Assembly: GCA_902760415.1 (NCBI GenBank)
Contig: CACWGK010000002.1
Span: 1-64,000 of the forward strand
Direction of reading: 5' to 3'
DNA: 64,000 bases
DNA from: an uncultured Lachnospiraceae bacterium
GTDB lineage: Bacteria > Bacillota > Clostridia > Lachnospirales > Lachnospiraceae
Shown here: one piece after another, positions 54,941 through 63,043 of the stretch
Layout: each line of letters starts with the position of its first letter
Numbering within the stretch: the stretch's first letter is position 1
Program-made: the position numbers and the translations under genes
The notes under the pieces: generated by a model
What the model saw: only the letters and a program-made list of their open reading frames with translations
Told to the model about the DNA's origin: nothing
Databases searched by the model: none

Positions 54941-55249
54941 CTATATTATCTTACTTATTACAGCATCTATAGCTTCATTTTCCTTTGCCTGCATGCTCTC
55001 TTTCATTTTCTGAGCCTTGCCTTCGGCATCGACCTTAGCCTGCTGGATAGCTGCTTCTCTATCAGACTCCATCTTACGGAGCTTCTCGAGATGATCAGCC
55101 TTACAGCCTTCTTCAGCTTGACGCTTCATCTCCTCAGCTTCTTCGATTGAAGCCTTACGGATATCATCAGCCTTTGCTTTAGCTGACTGAAGTTTTTCAG
55201 CTGCGTCTTTTTCAGCTACTTCAACTGCTTTCATAGCCTCACTTATCAC
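54941..55249 (-). CDS. ntpF: V-type ATPase peripheral stalk coiled-coil subunit (G/H-like)
   Basis: 102 residues forming one long helix rich in Ala, Glu, Lys (EVAEKDAAEKLQSAKAKADDIRKASIEEAEEMK). This subunit pairs with NtpE in the outer stalks. It is the first gene of the operon, the position of ntpF in Enterococcus hirae. The start is GTG 55249 after AAGGAG with a 9-base gap; a later ATG (residue 6) has no ribosome site. Similarity of such helices is low, so the assignment rests on position and composition. Confidence 0.85.
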   Translation of the reverse strand: MISEAMKAVEVAEKDAAEKLQSAKAKADDIRKASIEEAEEMKRQAEEGCKADHLEKLRKMESDREAAIQQAKVDAEGKAQKMKESMQAKENEAIDAVISKII

Positions 55250-55334
55250 GGCTTATATCTCCTTTTCAGGTACTTTGTCGGATATTCTAGAGATACAATA
55301 TATCTAGTATTCCCACGAAAACCCAACGAAAACT

Positions 55335-55363
55335 ATTATACTAATTTTAGCGTTTTAAAGCAA
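55335..55363 (-). promoter_or_regulatory. Promoter of the V-ATPase operon
   Basis: On the minus strand TTGCTT (55363-55358), 17 bp, TATAAT (55340-55335), giving a leader of about 80 bases before the GTG of ntpF. The 308-bp gap to the divergent regulator holds this promoter and the one at 55463; I saw no large operator. Confidence 0.75.
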
Positions 55364-55462
55364 CAAGACATTTACGTTAAATTGTAAGAAAAAATGACAA
55401 AAAAATGCTAGTGTATAAACTCACATATATTCGTATAATATAGTTCAGTTTGGGGAATCAAT

Positions 55463-55491
55463 TTGAAAAAACATCTCTTTTGAGTTATCAT
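55463..55491 (+). promoter_or_regulatory. Promoter of the AraC-family regulator gene
   Basis: TTGAAA (55463-55468), 17 bp, TATCAT (55486-55491), about 65 bases before the chosen ATG at 55558. Confidence 0.6.
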
Positions 55492-55557
55492 ATACTCGGA
55501 GATAAAAATGTATTATTTTACGATTAAAGAAATATTTTTCGGAGGGTGCTTTTTTAT

Positions 55558-56493
55558 ATGGGAGACGTAAAACCTTGGGAAAATGTTCCAGATAAATGGA
55601 AACAACCATCAAAAGAGTTCGAAGGACGTGTTGTTCACAACAAGAAGGAGCTTGTAAATTACAGCTCTTCTTCACATATTCGTATATGGTACAACAATCA
55701 GGCTGAAGGATACGAGATGCATTCTCACGATGCCATGGAAGCCTTTATATGTATTCAGAATAACTACGAAATACACGCCAACAACCACGAATACAACTTA
55801 AAAGAAGGCGATATTCTATTCATTCCGCCAAATATGCTTCACGAATATATTAACGATAAGGTTGGAGTTCGATTTATATATCTTATAGAAATGAATAACT
55901 TCTTCAATTCTAGGGATTATAAGAGCATCGAGCCGCTCTTCTTCAATGCATTTCTATGTAATGAAGAGACTTGTCCAGACATTTATAGTGAAGTATATAA
56001 ACTCTTTATGGATATGAACTCTGTATACTTTACCAACGCAAACTTCTGGGAGACAACGGTATACAGTAAAATGTATCAGATCTTCGTAGCTATCGCGAAG
56101 CATTCAGAGAATCTGGTTAAAAATGAGACTAACAGTACATCACAGTCCATTAACAGAATCAATTCACTGCTCCGTTATGTAGATATCAATTATTCAGAAG
56201 AAATATCTACAGAGCAGGCCGCTGAATATACTGGATTTTCTAAGTTCCATTTTATGAGGTTATTTAAACTTCAGACTGGATATACATTCCACGATTATTT
56301 AACACTTAAGCGTATACATATCGCTGAAGAATTGCTTGTGACCGAGAAACCTATAACAGATATTGCATTCCAGACTGGTTTCAATACTCTGCCATCCTTC
56401 TGTAGGGCCTTTAAGAAGTATACAAACTATTCTCCTAGCGAATATAAGAAACTAAGACTATCATCAAAAGCTTCAAATCATACAAACGTTTAA
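55558..56493 (+). CDS. AraC-family transcription regulator
   Basis: 311 residues from ATG 55558. GGAGG lies 12 bases upstream; a GTG at 55546 directly abuts the site and is less likely. The N-terminal cupin domain (45-130) has EMHSHDAMEAFICIQNNYEI and KEGDILFIPPNMLHEY, the sugar-sensing jelly roll. The C-terminal pair of helix-turn-helix motifs (205-300) reads ISTEQAAEYTGFSKFHFMRLFKLQTGYTFHDYLTLKRI and ITDIAFQTGFNTLPSFCRAFKKYTNYSPSEYKK. It is convergent with the sugar ABC transporter operon. Two 21-bp-spaced repeats upstream of that operon (60191-60220) are its likely sites, making it an activator of sugar uptake. Confidence 0.9.
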   Translation: MGDVKPWENVPDKWKQPSKEFEGRVVHNKKELVNYSSSSHIRIWYNNQAEGYEMHSHDAMEAFICIQNNYEIHANNHEYNLKEGDILFIPPNMLHEYINDKVGVRFIYLIEMNNFFNSRDYKSIEPLFFNAFLCNEETCPDIYSEVYKLFMDMNSVYFTNANFWETTVYSKMYQIFVAIAKHSENLVKNETNSTSQSINRINSLLRYVDINYSEEISTEQAAEYTGFSKFHFMRLFKLQTGYTFHDYLTLKRIHIAEELLVTEKPITDIAFQTGFNTLPSFCRAFKKYTNYSPSEYKKLRLSSKASNHTNV

Positions 56494-56500
56494 ATAAATA

Positions 56501-56544
56501 AAAAAAATAATAGCCACGGAAGTTTTGCTTCCGTGGCTATTTTA
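56501..56544. terminator. Bidirectional terminator between the AraC gene and the sugar ABC transporter
   Basis: The perfect 14-bp stem AATAGCCACGGAAG/CTTCCGTGGCTATT (56509-56522 with 56528-56541) closes a five-base loop, with A and T runs on both sides. It serves both convergent transcripts. Confidence 0.92.
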
Positions 56545-56568
56545 ATACTTTTAACCCCACATGTATAA

Positions 56569-57459
56569 TTAACCTTTAACTCCACCAAGGGCTACGCCCG
56601 CAATAATATATTTAGAAAGTACCAGATATACTACAATAAGTGGCAGAACTGTAAGGGTTAGTCCCATGTATACAGAACCGAACTCGGTCTTGTAAATATC
56701 ACCTCTAAGAAGTGATACCATGATAGGCATTGTGTACTTCTCTTTGTTTGTAAGAAGTACAAGTGGTGTGAACAGATTGTTCCAGTTACTAACGAAGCAG
56801 AAAATTGCCTGAGTAGCTATAGCTGGTTTCATGATAGGGAGAACTATCGTATTAAATATTCTGAACTCACCTGCACCATCAATTCTCGCAGCTTGGACAA
56901 TCTCCATAGATAAAGTAGGATACAAATACTGTCTCATGAAGAATACCGTTGAAGGAGCAGCGATGGCTGGAAGAATAAGCATTGATAACTTATTTGTCAT
57001 TCCGATCTTATAAACCATCTGATAGAAACCTATCATTGTTACCTGTGCAGGTATCATCATAACTCCGACAATAAAACTGAAGAATGCTTTCTTAAGCTTC
57101 CAGTCATATGCTACCATAGCATAAGCTGTCAAAGATGAGAAGTATACTGTTAGGAGGGTCGCACCTACTGATATGATAAGTGAGTTGCCAAGTCCTACAA
57201 GAGGATTGAAAGACTTTCCTGTCAGTATCTTAAAGTTATTAACCATGTAGGAAGATGGTATCAGAGACAGCGCATGCTGCTGAATCTGAGTTGTTGACCT
57301 AGTTGAGTTTACAATCATTACCCAGAATGGAAGTACACTAAGTACACTAAGGAATATACAAACTACATGAATTACAACCTTCATTCCATGATGTGCTTTA
57401 GGTCTATTCTGCTTTGGTACACTATCATAAGAGAGTGTTTCAGGTGTTGCTGTTGCCAT
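56569..57459 (-). CDS. Sugar ABC transporter permease, MalG type (CUT1)
   Basis: 296 residues with six membrane helices. The coupling motif for the ATPase, EAA loop, reads EIVQAARIDGAGEFRIFNTIVLPIMKPAI. It forms the membrane channel with the MalF-type partner, whose stop overlaps this gene's start by one base. No ATP-binding subunit is encoded nearby, so a shared MsmK-like ATPase is expected elsewhere in the genome. The substrate is probably an oligosaccharide of the pentose pathway behind it, but this is inference. Confidence 0.93.
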   Translation of the reverse strand: MATATPETLSYDSVPKQNRPKAHHGMKVVIHVVCIFLSVLSVLPFWVMIVNSTRSTTQIQQHALSLIPSSYMVNNFKILTGKSFNPLVGLGNSLIISVGATLLTVYFSSLTAYAMVAYDWKLKKAFFSFIVGVMMIPAQVTMIGFYQMVYKIGMTNKLSMLILPAIAAPSTVFFMRQYLYPTLSMEIVQAARIDGAGEFRIFNTIVLPIMKPAIATQAIFCFVSNWNNLFTPLVLLTNKEKYTMPIMVSLLRGDIYKTEFGSVYMGLTLTVLPLIVVYLVLSKYIIAGVALGGVKG

Positions 57460-58430
57460 TATGCAGCACCCCCTTTCTTAGCGTAGCTTTTTCTCTTTTT
57501 ACCACTTGTTGTTCCATATCCATCATCTCTCTCTCTAAGTAAGAAGAACAGAATTGATGAGAAGAACATGATTATGATAAACATGATCATAGAAGCAGCT
57601 GCTGCTCTATTATACATATAGCTTCCGCTGAAAGCCTGATTGTAAATGAATACACTGGCTGTTGTTGTTGCGTTGTCCGGTCCACCAAGCATGAAAAGCT
57701 TTGGAATATCGAACATATTCAGACCACCGATAAGGGAGGTAACCAGTGTGAATAACATAATTGTTCTTATGTTAGGAAGTGTGATCTGGAAAAATACCTG
57801 AGTCTTATTTGCTCCATCTACTTCGGCAGCATCGAATATCTCAGGATCGATACCCAGAACACCAGATATAAGTATAAGCATGGTATAACCATACCACATC
57901 CAAAACTGGATGAATGCAACAATTCCTCTACAGAACGATTTGCTGATAGGGAAATTGATTGGTTTGTCGATTAACCCAAGTGTTGTCAGAATATCCTGAG
58001 CAGGACTTGTAGGATAATCAAAAAGCGATTTGAATAGAATAGCTATTGTAGCCGCAGTAATAATGTTAGGCATATATATAAGTACTTTATATAAGCCCTG
58101 TCCTCTGATATTCCATCTTCTGTCCGTAAACCATGCTGTGAGAAGTAATGCTAATAAAATCTGTGGAAAAAAGTTTACCAACCAGATTGTGAACGTATTC
58201 TTCAAAGCATTCCTGAAAGACGGACTTGTTAGAATAGTCTGGAAATTAGCAAAAGGATTGTCTAGAATGTGCACTTCAGGAGTAATAACACCCTGCATAT
58301 TGGTAAATCCAATCACAACTGTATATAATATTGGATAAAGTTGGAAAATAAGGTAGGCTACGACAAAAGGAATACTGAAAATATAACCATATTTCGAGTA
58401 TCTAACCTCGCTATGTTTTTTCTTCTTCAT
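57459..58430 (-). CDS. Sugar ABC transporter permease, MalF type (CUT1)
   Basis: 323 residues with six membrane helices. The EAA loop reads EIFDAAEVDGANKTQVFFQITLPNIRTIM. The charged C-terminus (KRKSYAKKGGAA) and the N-terminus lie inside. It pairs with the MalG-type subunit, overlapping by one base. A strong hairpin at 58460-58493 stands between the binding-protein gene and this gene. Confidence 0.93.
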   Translation of the reverse strand: MKKKKHSEVRYSKYGYIFSIPFVVAYLIFQLYPILYTVVIGFTNMQGVITPEVHILDNPFANFQTILTSPSFRNALKNTFTIWLVNFFPQILLALLLTAWFTDRRWNIRGQGLYKVLIYMPNIITAATIAILFKSLFDYPTSPAQDILTTLGLIDKPINFPISKSFCRGIVAFIQFWMWYGYTMLILISGVLGIDPEIFDAAEVDGANKTQVFFQITLPNIRTIMLFTLVTSLIGGLNMFDIPKLFMLGGPDNATTTASVFIYNQAFSGSYMYNRAAAASMIMFIIIMFFSSILFFLLRERDDGYGTTSGKKRKSYAKKGGAA

Positions 58431-58459
58431 CTCTAACCTCCAACCCTTATTAGTATTAT

Positions 58460-58493
58460 TATGGGATGGTGGGCGTTAACCCATCATCCCATA
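58460..58493 (-). other. Intercistronic hairpin between the binding-protein and permease genes
   Basis: TATGGGATGGTGGG pairs with CCCATCATCCCATA over 14 bp (one G-T pair) around a six-base loop. No T run follows, so it is not a terminator. Like the REP structure between malE and malF, it would protect the 3' end of the upstream message and give more binding protein than permease. Confidence 0.7.
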
Positions 58494-58531
58494 GTTTTAA
58501 TTGTTAATTTAAATATTTAGTACTGAGCGTA

Positions 58532-60007
58532 TTACTCAACTGTTACTGCAAGGTTATCAGCAACCTGCTGCTTGAAGTCAGCGATAGCTGTATCTCTGTC
58601 CTTCTCACCTGCTGTGTACTGACGTACCTGATCTCTCCAGTATGTATTGATTGTCTCATCGTACTGTGTAAGGTTCTTACCATTTGCATAGCTGTTAGCC
58701 TCACCAAATACGTCGAACATATTCTGGCCGCCAAGGAAGTCAAGTGTACCATCGGACATATCCATAACTGTAGCTGAAGCTACGCAGTCCTTTGTACCGC
58801 CTTCACCATTAAATGTACCGTTAGCCCACATATACTGAAGACCATCTTCTGTACAGTTAAGTGTGATCCAGTCAATAATCTGTCCAATAGCTTCCTTCTT
58901 ATCAGAATCCTTGTTAGCAAGTACCCAAGTACCGCCCCAGAAGAATCCGATAGGAGGTGCACAAACTGCCCAGTCACCGTATGTACCTTCACCAACAGCC
59001 TCGCCACCACAGTTAGGAGCAAGTGTATAGTTGATGAGCCAAGCTGGTCCGAAGAAACCGAAGATTTCCTTCTCGCCTTCGCCCTTCATATCAGCGAACC
59101 AAGCATCTGACCAGTCCTGAGTATCATTATGATAATTGTTATCCTTAAGCTTCTTTGACTCATCAAGGAAAGCTTCTCTCTTAGGATCTATGTTAAGCTT
59201 ACCATCAACAACCCAACCTGTGTCTGAGCTGTTCTCGATAGCGTGCCACATATCACCATCACCAGAAACGATACCATAACCCTTACCCTTAAGAGTCTCA
59301 GCTGCCTCATAGAACTTATCCCAGTTACCTGAACCAGAACCAATGATTTCAGCGATCTCTGCAGGATCATCTGTACCGAAAGCATCCTTAGCGATTGAAC
59401 GTCTGTAGATGAAAGCACCACCAGTAGCCTGATATCCAAGACCAACTACCTTACCTGATTCTGGGTTAGTTCCGATATCAACTGTGTACTGTGCAATCTT
59501 AGCTTCATCGATCTCAGCCTGAGTATCGATACCAAGATCATCGTAAGGACATGCATATGATGACATATCGCCCTGTGTATACTTCAGAACGAAAGCTGCC
59601 TCTGCTGCATAGATATCAGGAGCATCTTCTCCACCAGCTGCAAGAGCCTGGTCAAGTGCTGGCTGATAAGCACCATCAGTTGTAGCAATGATTGTTTCCT
59701 TAATCTCATACTTGAAGTCTGGATGTGTCTCCTTGAACTTCTTGATCATGTTAGGAACCTCATCTGTGAATGCCCATACATTGATAGTCTCACCCTCGCC
59801 TGTTGACTCGCTAGATGCTGTATCGTCTGAAGCAGTATCATCAGAAGATGTGTCTGCATCGTCAGAAGCTGCTGTAGTAGCCTCTGTAGCTGAATCGTCA
59901 GAACTTGTGTCTGTGCTTGTGTCACTAGAGCTTCCGCATCCAGTAACCATTGATGCTACCATAGCTGCACTAAGAGCAACAGCAGCAACACGTCTCATTT
60001 TTCTCAT
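58532..60007 (-). CDS. Sugar ABC transporter substrate-binding lipoprotein (CUT1)
   Basis: 491 residues. A lipoprotein signal with lipobox VTGC (acylated Cys at 24) is followed by a low-complexity S/T/D linker of about 50 residues (24-75), common in clostridial lipoproteins. The two-lobe extracellular solute-binding fold begins GETINVWAFTDEVPNMIKKFKETHPDFKYE. It is tethered outside the membrane and delivers an oligosaccharide to the MalF/MalG permeases. It heads the transporter operon behind an AraC-type activator site. The pentose operon just upstream suggests a xylo- or arabino-oligosaccharide substrate. Confidence 0.92.
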   Translation of the reverse strand: MRKMRRVAAVALSAAMVASMVTGCGSSSDTSTDTSSDDSATEATTAASDDADTSSDDTASDDTASSESTGEGETINVWAFTDEVPNMIKKFKETHPDFKYEIKETIIATTDGAYQPALDQALAAGGEDAPDIYAAEAAFVLKYTQGDMSSYACPYDDLGIDTQAEIDEAKIAQYTVDIGTNPESGKVVGLGYQATGGAFIYRRSIAKDAFGTDDPAEIAEIIGSGSGNWDKFYEAAETLKGKGYGIVSGDGDMWHAIENSSDTGWVVDGKLNIDPKREAFLDESKKLKDNNYHNDTQDWSDAWFADMKGEGEKEIFGFFGPAWLINYTLAPNCGGEAVGEGTYGDWAVCAPPIGFFWGGTWVLANKDSDKKEAIGQIIDWITLNCTEDGLQYMWANGTFNGEGGTKDCVASATVMDMSDGTLDFLGGQNMFDVFGEANSYANGKNLTQYDETINTYWRDQVRQYTAGEKDRDTAIADFKQQVADNLAVTVE

Positions 60008-60163
60008 TTTTAAATCCTCCTCTTAATACTTTAAAAACCGTCTGCATGAGTGCACATACATCGACAACAAATTGTTTAAACATAAGCAATAATGACCAAA
60101 TAGTATACATTATTTAGTAGAAATTACTTACATCAAAACTACTTATTGTCGCTGACTACATGT

Positions 60164-60220
60164 ATTATAGTAAAAATTGCACAATAATACTTAACAAAAA
60201 ATGCCATAGTTTTAACAAAA
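60164..60220 (-). promoter_or_regulatory. Sugar ABC transporter promoter with 21-bp-spaced direct repeats
   Basis: On the minus strand a perfect -10 TATAAT (60169-60164) has no good -35 box; AAGTAT lies there (60192-60187). The repeat TTAACAAAA occurs at 60191-60199 and 60212-60220, exactly 21 bp apart. The near copy abuts the -35 region. This is the layout of promoters that AraC-family proteins activate. Confidence 0.6.
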
Positions 60221-60244
60221 TGTGCTATTTTCGAAAAATTGAAC

Positions 60245-60271
60245 AAAAAAAGAGGGTAAACACCCCCTTTT
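60245..60271 (-). terminator. Terminator of the pentose operon
   Basis: On the minus strand AAAGGGGGT pairs with ACCCTCTTT (one G-U pair) around a four-base loop and runs into seven T (60251-60245). It lies between the epimerase gene and the transporter promoter. Confidence 0.7.
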
Positions 60272-60301
60272 CATTGGTTAAAATGTGTAATACATTTGTA
60301 A

Positions 60302-60379
60302 CATTTGAAAGTTGAGGTCAAGAGAAAATATGTATAAAACGCCCTAAAGCTCGCTTTAGATTGCCTCAACTTTCAAATG
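60302..60379 (-). repeat. Nested inverted repeat after the aldose 1-epimerase gene
   Basis: The perfect 16-base arms CATTTGAAAGTTGAGG (60302-60317) and CCTCAACTTTCAAATG (60364-60379) surround a second stem CTAAAGC/GCTTTAG (60344-60359). A third copy, CCTCAACTTT (60393-60402), overlaps the epimerase stop codon and could pair instead. There is no T run. With the terminator at 60245-60271 and the promoter at 60164, this accounts for most of the 393-bp gap. Confidence 0.75.
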
Positions 60380-60400
60380 CTAAATTTTTAAGCCTCAACT

Positions 60401-61456
60401 TTATTTAACAGAAAACTTATAGATACTCTCTGCATGATAATGCTCATCCGCATCAAATATAGGCGAATTAACATCTCCTTCAGGAATAAAGTTCATAGCA
60501 TTTGGTATATACTGTGGTTCAAGACACATTCCAGAACGGAAATGATAATCAAATCCACCCTTACCCTTCTGGTCACCAATAAAGTTACCAGAATAGAACT
60601 GTGTACCTGTCTGATCTGAGAAGAGGTCCATTACTATTCCACTCTCTTCAGCATATACATTTGCAAAATGTCTAAGCTCACCAGCATCGCCATTTATCAC
60701 AAAGTTGTGATCATAACCGCCTACATAAGTTTGCTGAACATCGCCTTTATTAATATCCTGACCAATACTCTTTGGAGTTCTAAAGTCAAATACAGTTCCT
60801 GCAACAGGGGCATTTTCCTCTGTAGGAATAGCTTTCTTATCTATTACAGGATTATAATAATCACTATCAAGTGTAAGTATATGATTCTCGATATTTCCCT
60901 TATAATGACCATTCAGATTAAAGTACATATGACTTGTCATATTTATAACTGTCTTCATATCTGATACTGCATCATAAGTAATCTTAAACTCATTATCCTC
61001 ACTTAGCGAGTAAGTAACAGTCATTGTTACATTTCCAGGAAGTCCCTGCTCCTTATCATTTGACTTGCAGATAAATGAAACTGAACTAGGATCATCCTGT
61101 GGAAGACAAGTCCACATCTTTTTATCTACGCCATTAGGGCCACTGTGAAGATTATTATCATTATCATTCTGTTCCATCTGATATACTACGTTATCGATAG
61201 ACACTCTACCGCCCTTGATACGGTTTGCATTTCTTCCTATTATAGCGCCAAAGAATGTATCGCCATCTTCATAAGACTTTATATCATCATATCCCAGCTG
61301 AACGTCTCTTGCGTTGCCTGTCTTATCAGGTACTAAGAGTCTTACAACTGTTGCACCAAAATCAATAATGGTTGCTGACATTCCTTTTGAGTTTTCAAGA
61401 GTATAGGCTGTTACTACGGAGCCATCTCTTGTCTCCCCAAACACCTCTTTCTTCAC
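60401..61456 (-). CDS. galM: Aldose 1-epimerase (mutarotase)
   Basis: 351 residues, usual length. It interconverts alpha and beta forms of sugars such as xylose, arabinose or galactose. Family motifs are GRNANRIKGG, HSGPNGVDKKMW (substrate His), MTSHMYFNLNGH (catalytic His region), VGGYDHNFVING and CLEPQYIPNAMN with the catalytic Glu. The start is GTG 61456 with a GGAGG ribosome site. It lies 23 bp after the sugar kinase gene, so the operon is isomerase, kinase, epimerase. The context favours a pentose over galactose as its sugar. Confidence 0.92.
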   Translation of the reverse strand: MKKEVFGETRDGSVVTAYTLENSKGMSATIIDFGATVVRLLVPDKTGNARDVQLGYDDIKSYEDGDTFFGAIIGRNANRIKGGRVSIDNVVYQMEQNDNDNNLHSGPNGVDKKMWTCLPQDDPSSVSFICKSNDKEQGLPGNVTMTVTYSLSEDNEFKITYDAVSDMKTVINMTSHMYFNLNGHYKGNIENHILTLDSDYYNPVIDKKAIPTEENAPVAGTVFDFRTPKSIGQDINKGDVQQTYVGGYDHNFVINGDAGELRHFANVYAEESGIVMDLFSDQTGTQFYSGNFIGDQKGKGGFDYHFRSGMCLEPQYIPNAMNFIPEGDVNSPIFDADEHYHAESIYKFSVK

Positions 61457-61479
61457 TTTAAAATACCTCCATCTGGATA

Positions 61480-62937
61480 TTAATCATAAAGCCCCTTTAC
61501 TGTTGGGTAAAGCTTCTTGAACTGCTGATACTTCTCCTCATACTTAGCTACAAGCTCAGCATCTGGCTCAACTACTTCTACTACATTTACAAGGCTCTTA
61601 GCAGCTGTTATAACATCTGAATATCTTCCACAACCTACTGCTGCAAGGATAGCACCACCAAGTGCAGGACCTTCATCATTCTTCTGAATCTCAAGCTTAA
61701 TGTTCATAACATTTGCAATAATCTTTCTCCAGAGAGGGCTCTTTGCACCACCACCGCAGATGTTAGAAACCTCAATCTTGATTCCAAGAGATCTTGCAAC
61801 TTCCATAGAATCCCTAAGACCAAATGCTACGCCTTCGAGAACCGCCTGAACCATATCTTCTCTTGTTGTATCCATACTCATTCCAAGGAATCCAGCTCTT
61901 ACAAGAGGATTGTTATGAGGTGATCTCTCGCCCATAAGATATGGCATAAAGAATACATTATTCTCGCCAAGCTTATTAATTCCAGCCTGGTTTGCAGCGT
62001 AATCTGTATCACGAAGGATTTCATCCATCCACCACTTATTACATGATGCTGCAGAAAGCATACATCCCATAAGATGGAATCCACCATCAGCATGTGCAAA
62101 TGAGTGAAGTGAGTTCTTATCATCAACTGAGAACTTATCATTTGAAATGAAAAGTGTACCAGAAGTTCCAAGAGACAGATTACATCCACCCGCTCCAACA
62201 GTTCCTGTACCAACAGCTGCTGCTGCATTATCTCCTGCACCTGCAACAACCTTAAGTGTACCAGTAATACCAAGCTCTGATGCTATCTCTGGCTTAACCT
62301 CACCAACTACATCAAAACTCTCATGAAGCTCTGGCATCTCTACATTTGAGATTCCGCAGATTTCAAGCATTTCCTTAGACCAGCACTTATTCTTTACATC
62401 CATAAGAAGCATACCTGATGCATCTGAATAATCTGATACATATGATCCAGTAAACTTATATACAATATAGTCCTTTGGAAGCATGATCTTCTTAATCTTA
62501 GCAAAGTTGTCAGGCTCATTATCCTTAACCCACAGTACCTTTGGAGCTGTGAATCCTGCAAATGCAATATTACCTGTATACTCTGAAAGCTTATCCTTAC
62601 CTATTACAGTATTAAGATACTCTGTTTCCTTCGTTGTACGTCCATCATTCCAGAGAATAGCTGGGCGGATAACATTATCATTTTCATCTAAGATTACAAG
62701 ACCGTGCATCTGGCCACCGATACCGATACCATCTACTGTCTTATCTGGCATATCAGCAAGGAGCTTTCCGATACCTTCCATAGTTCCCTTGTACCAGTCT
62801 TCTGGATTCTGCTCTGACCAGCCTGACTTAGGGAAGCTTATAGGATACTCAACGGATACTGTCTTAAGTATCTCACCATCATTACTCATAGCTAATAACT
62901 TAACTGCTGATGTTCCTAAATCTACTCCAATAAACAT
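61480..62937 (-). CDS. xylB: FGGY-family sugar kinase, probable xylulokinase
   Basis: 485 residues from ATG 62937 (MFIGVDLGTSAVKLL), ten bases after GGAGGT; an ATG at 62955 overlaps that site and is rejected. FGGY features are the phosphate loop GVDLGTSAVK (4-13), GGQMHGLVILDE (xylulokinase-type substrate loop), CNLSLGTSGTLFIS and ICGGGAKSPLWRKIIANVMN. It phosphorylates D-xylulose or a related ketose with ATP in the cytosol. The isomerase-type gene upstream would supply that ketose. Xylulose is the best guess, with ribulose as alternative. Confidence 0.9.
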   Translation of the reverse strand: MFIGVDLGTSAVKLLAMSNDGEILKTVSVEYPISFPKSGWSEQNPEDWYKGTMEGIGKLLADMPDKTVDGIGIGGQMHGLVILDENDNVIRPAILWNDGRTTKETEYLNTVIGKDKLSEYTGNIAFAGFTAPKVLWVKDNEPDNFAKIKKIMLPKDYIVYKFTGSYVSDYSDASGMLLMDVKNKCWSKEMLEICGISNVEMPELHESFDVVGEVKPEIASELGITGTLKVVAGAGDNAAAAVGTGTVGAGGCNLSLGTSGTLFISNDKFSVDDKNSLHSFAHADGGFHLMGCMLSAASCNKWWMDEILRDTDYAANQAGINKLGENNVFFMPYLMGERSPHNNPLVRAGFLGMSMDTTREDMVQAVLEGVAFGLRDSMEVARSLGIKIEVSNICGGGAKSPLWRKIIANVMNIKLEIQKNDEGPALGGAILAAVGCGRYSDVITAAKSLVNVVEVVEPDAELVAKYEEKYQQFKKLYPTVKGLYD

Positions 62938-62978
62938 GAATATAATAACCTCCATTTTTTAAAATTTTGAGTAACAAA

Positions 62979-63010
62979 GGGTAGGCTCTGTCAGGTGACA
63001 AAACCTACCC
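62979..63010 (-). other. Intercistronic hairpin between the isomerase and kinase genes
   Basis: The stem GGGTAGG/CCTACCC (62979-62985 with 63004-63010) encloses a second stem TGTCA/TGACA. On the minus strand TTTGTT follows. It may stabilise the isomerase message or partly end transcription before the kinase gene. Confidence 0.65.
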
Positions 63011-63043
63011 TCAGCCCCTGTTAAGTGTTTATCTTATCGCAAA

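Noticed and set aside
55546..55557. GTG 55546 as start of the AraC-family regulator
   Set aside because: The GGAGG site directly abuts it without spacing; ATG 55558 is more workable, though the spacing of 12 is long.
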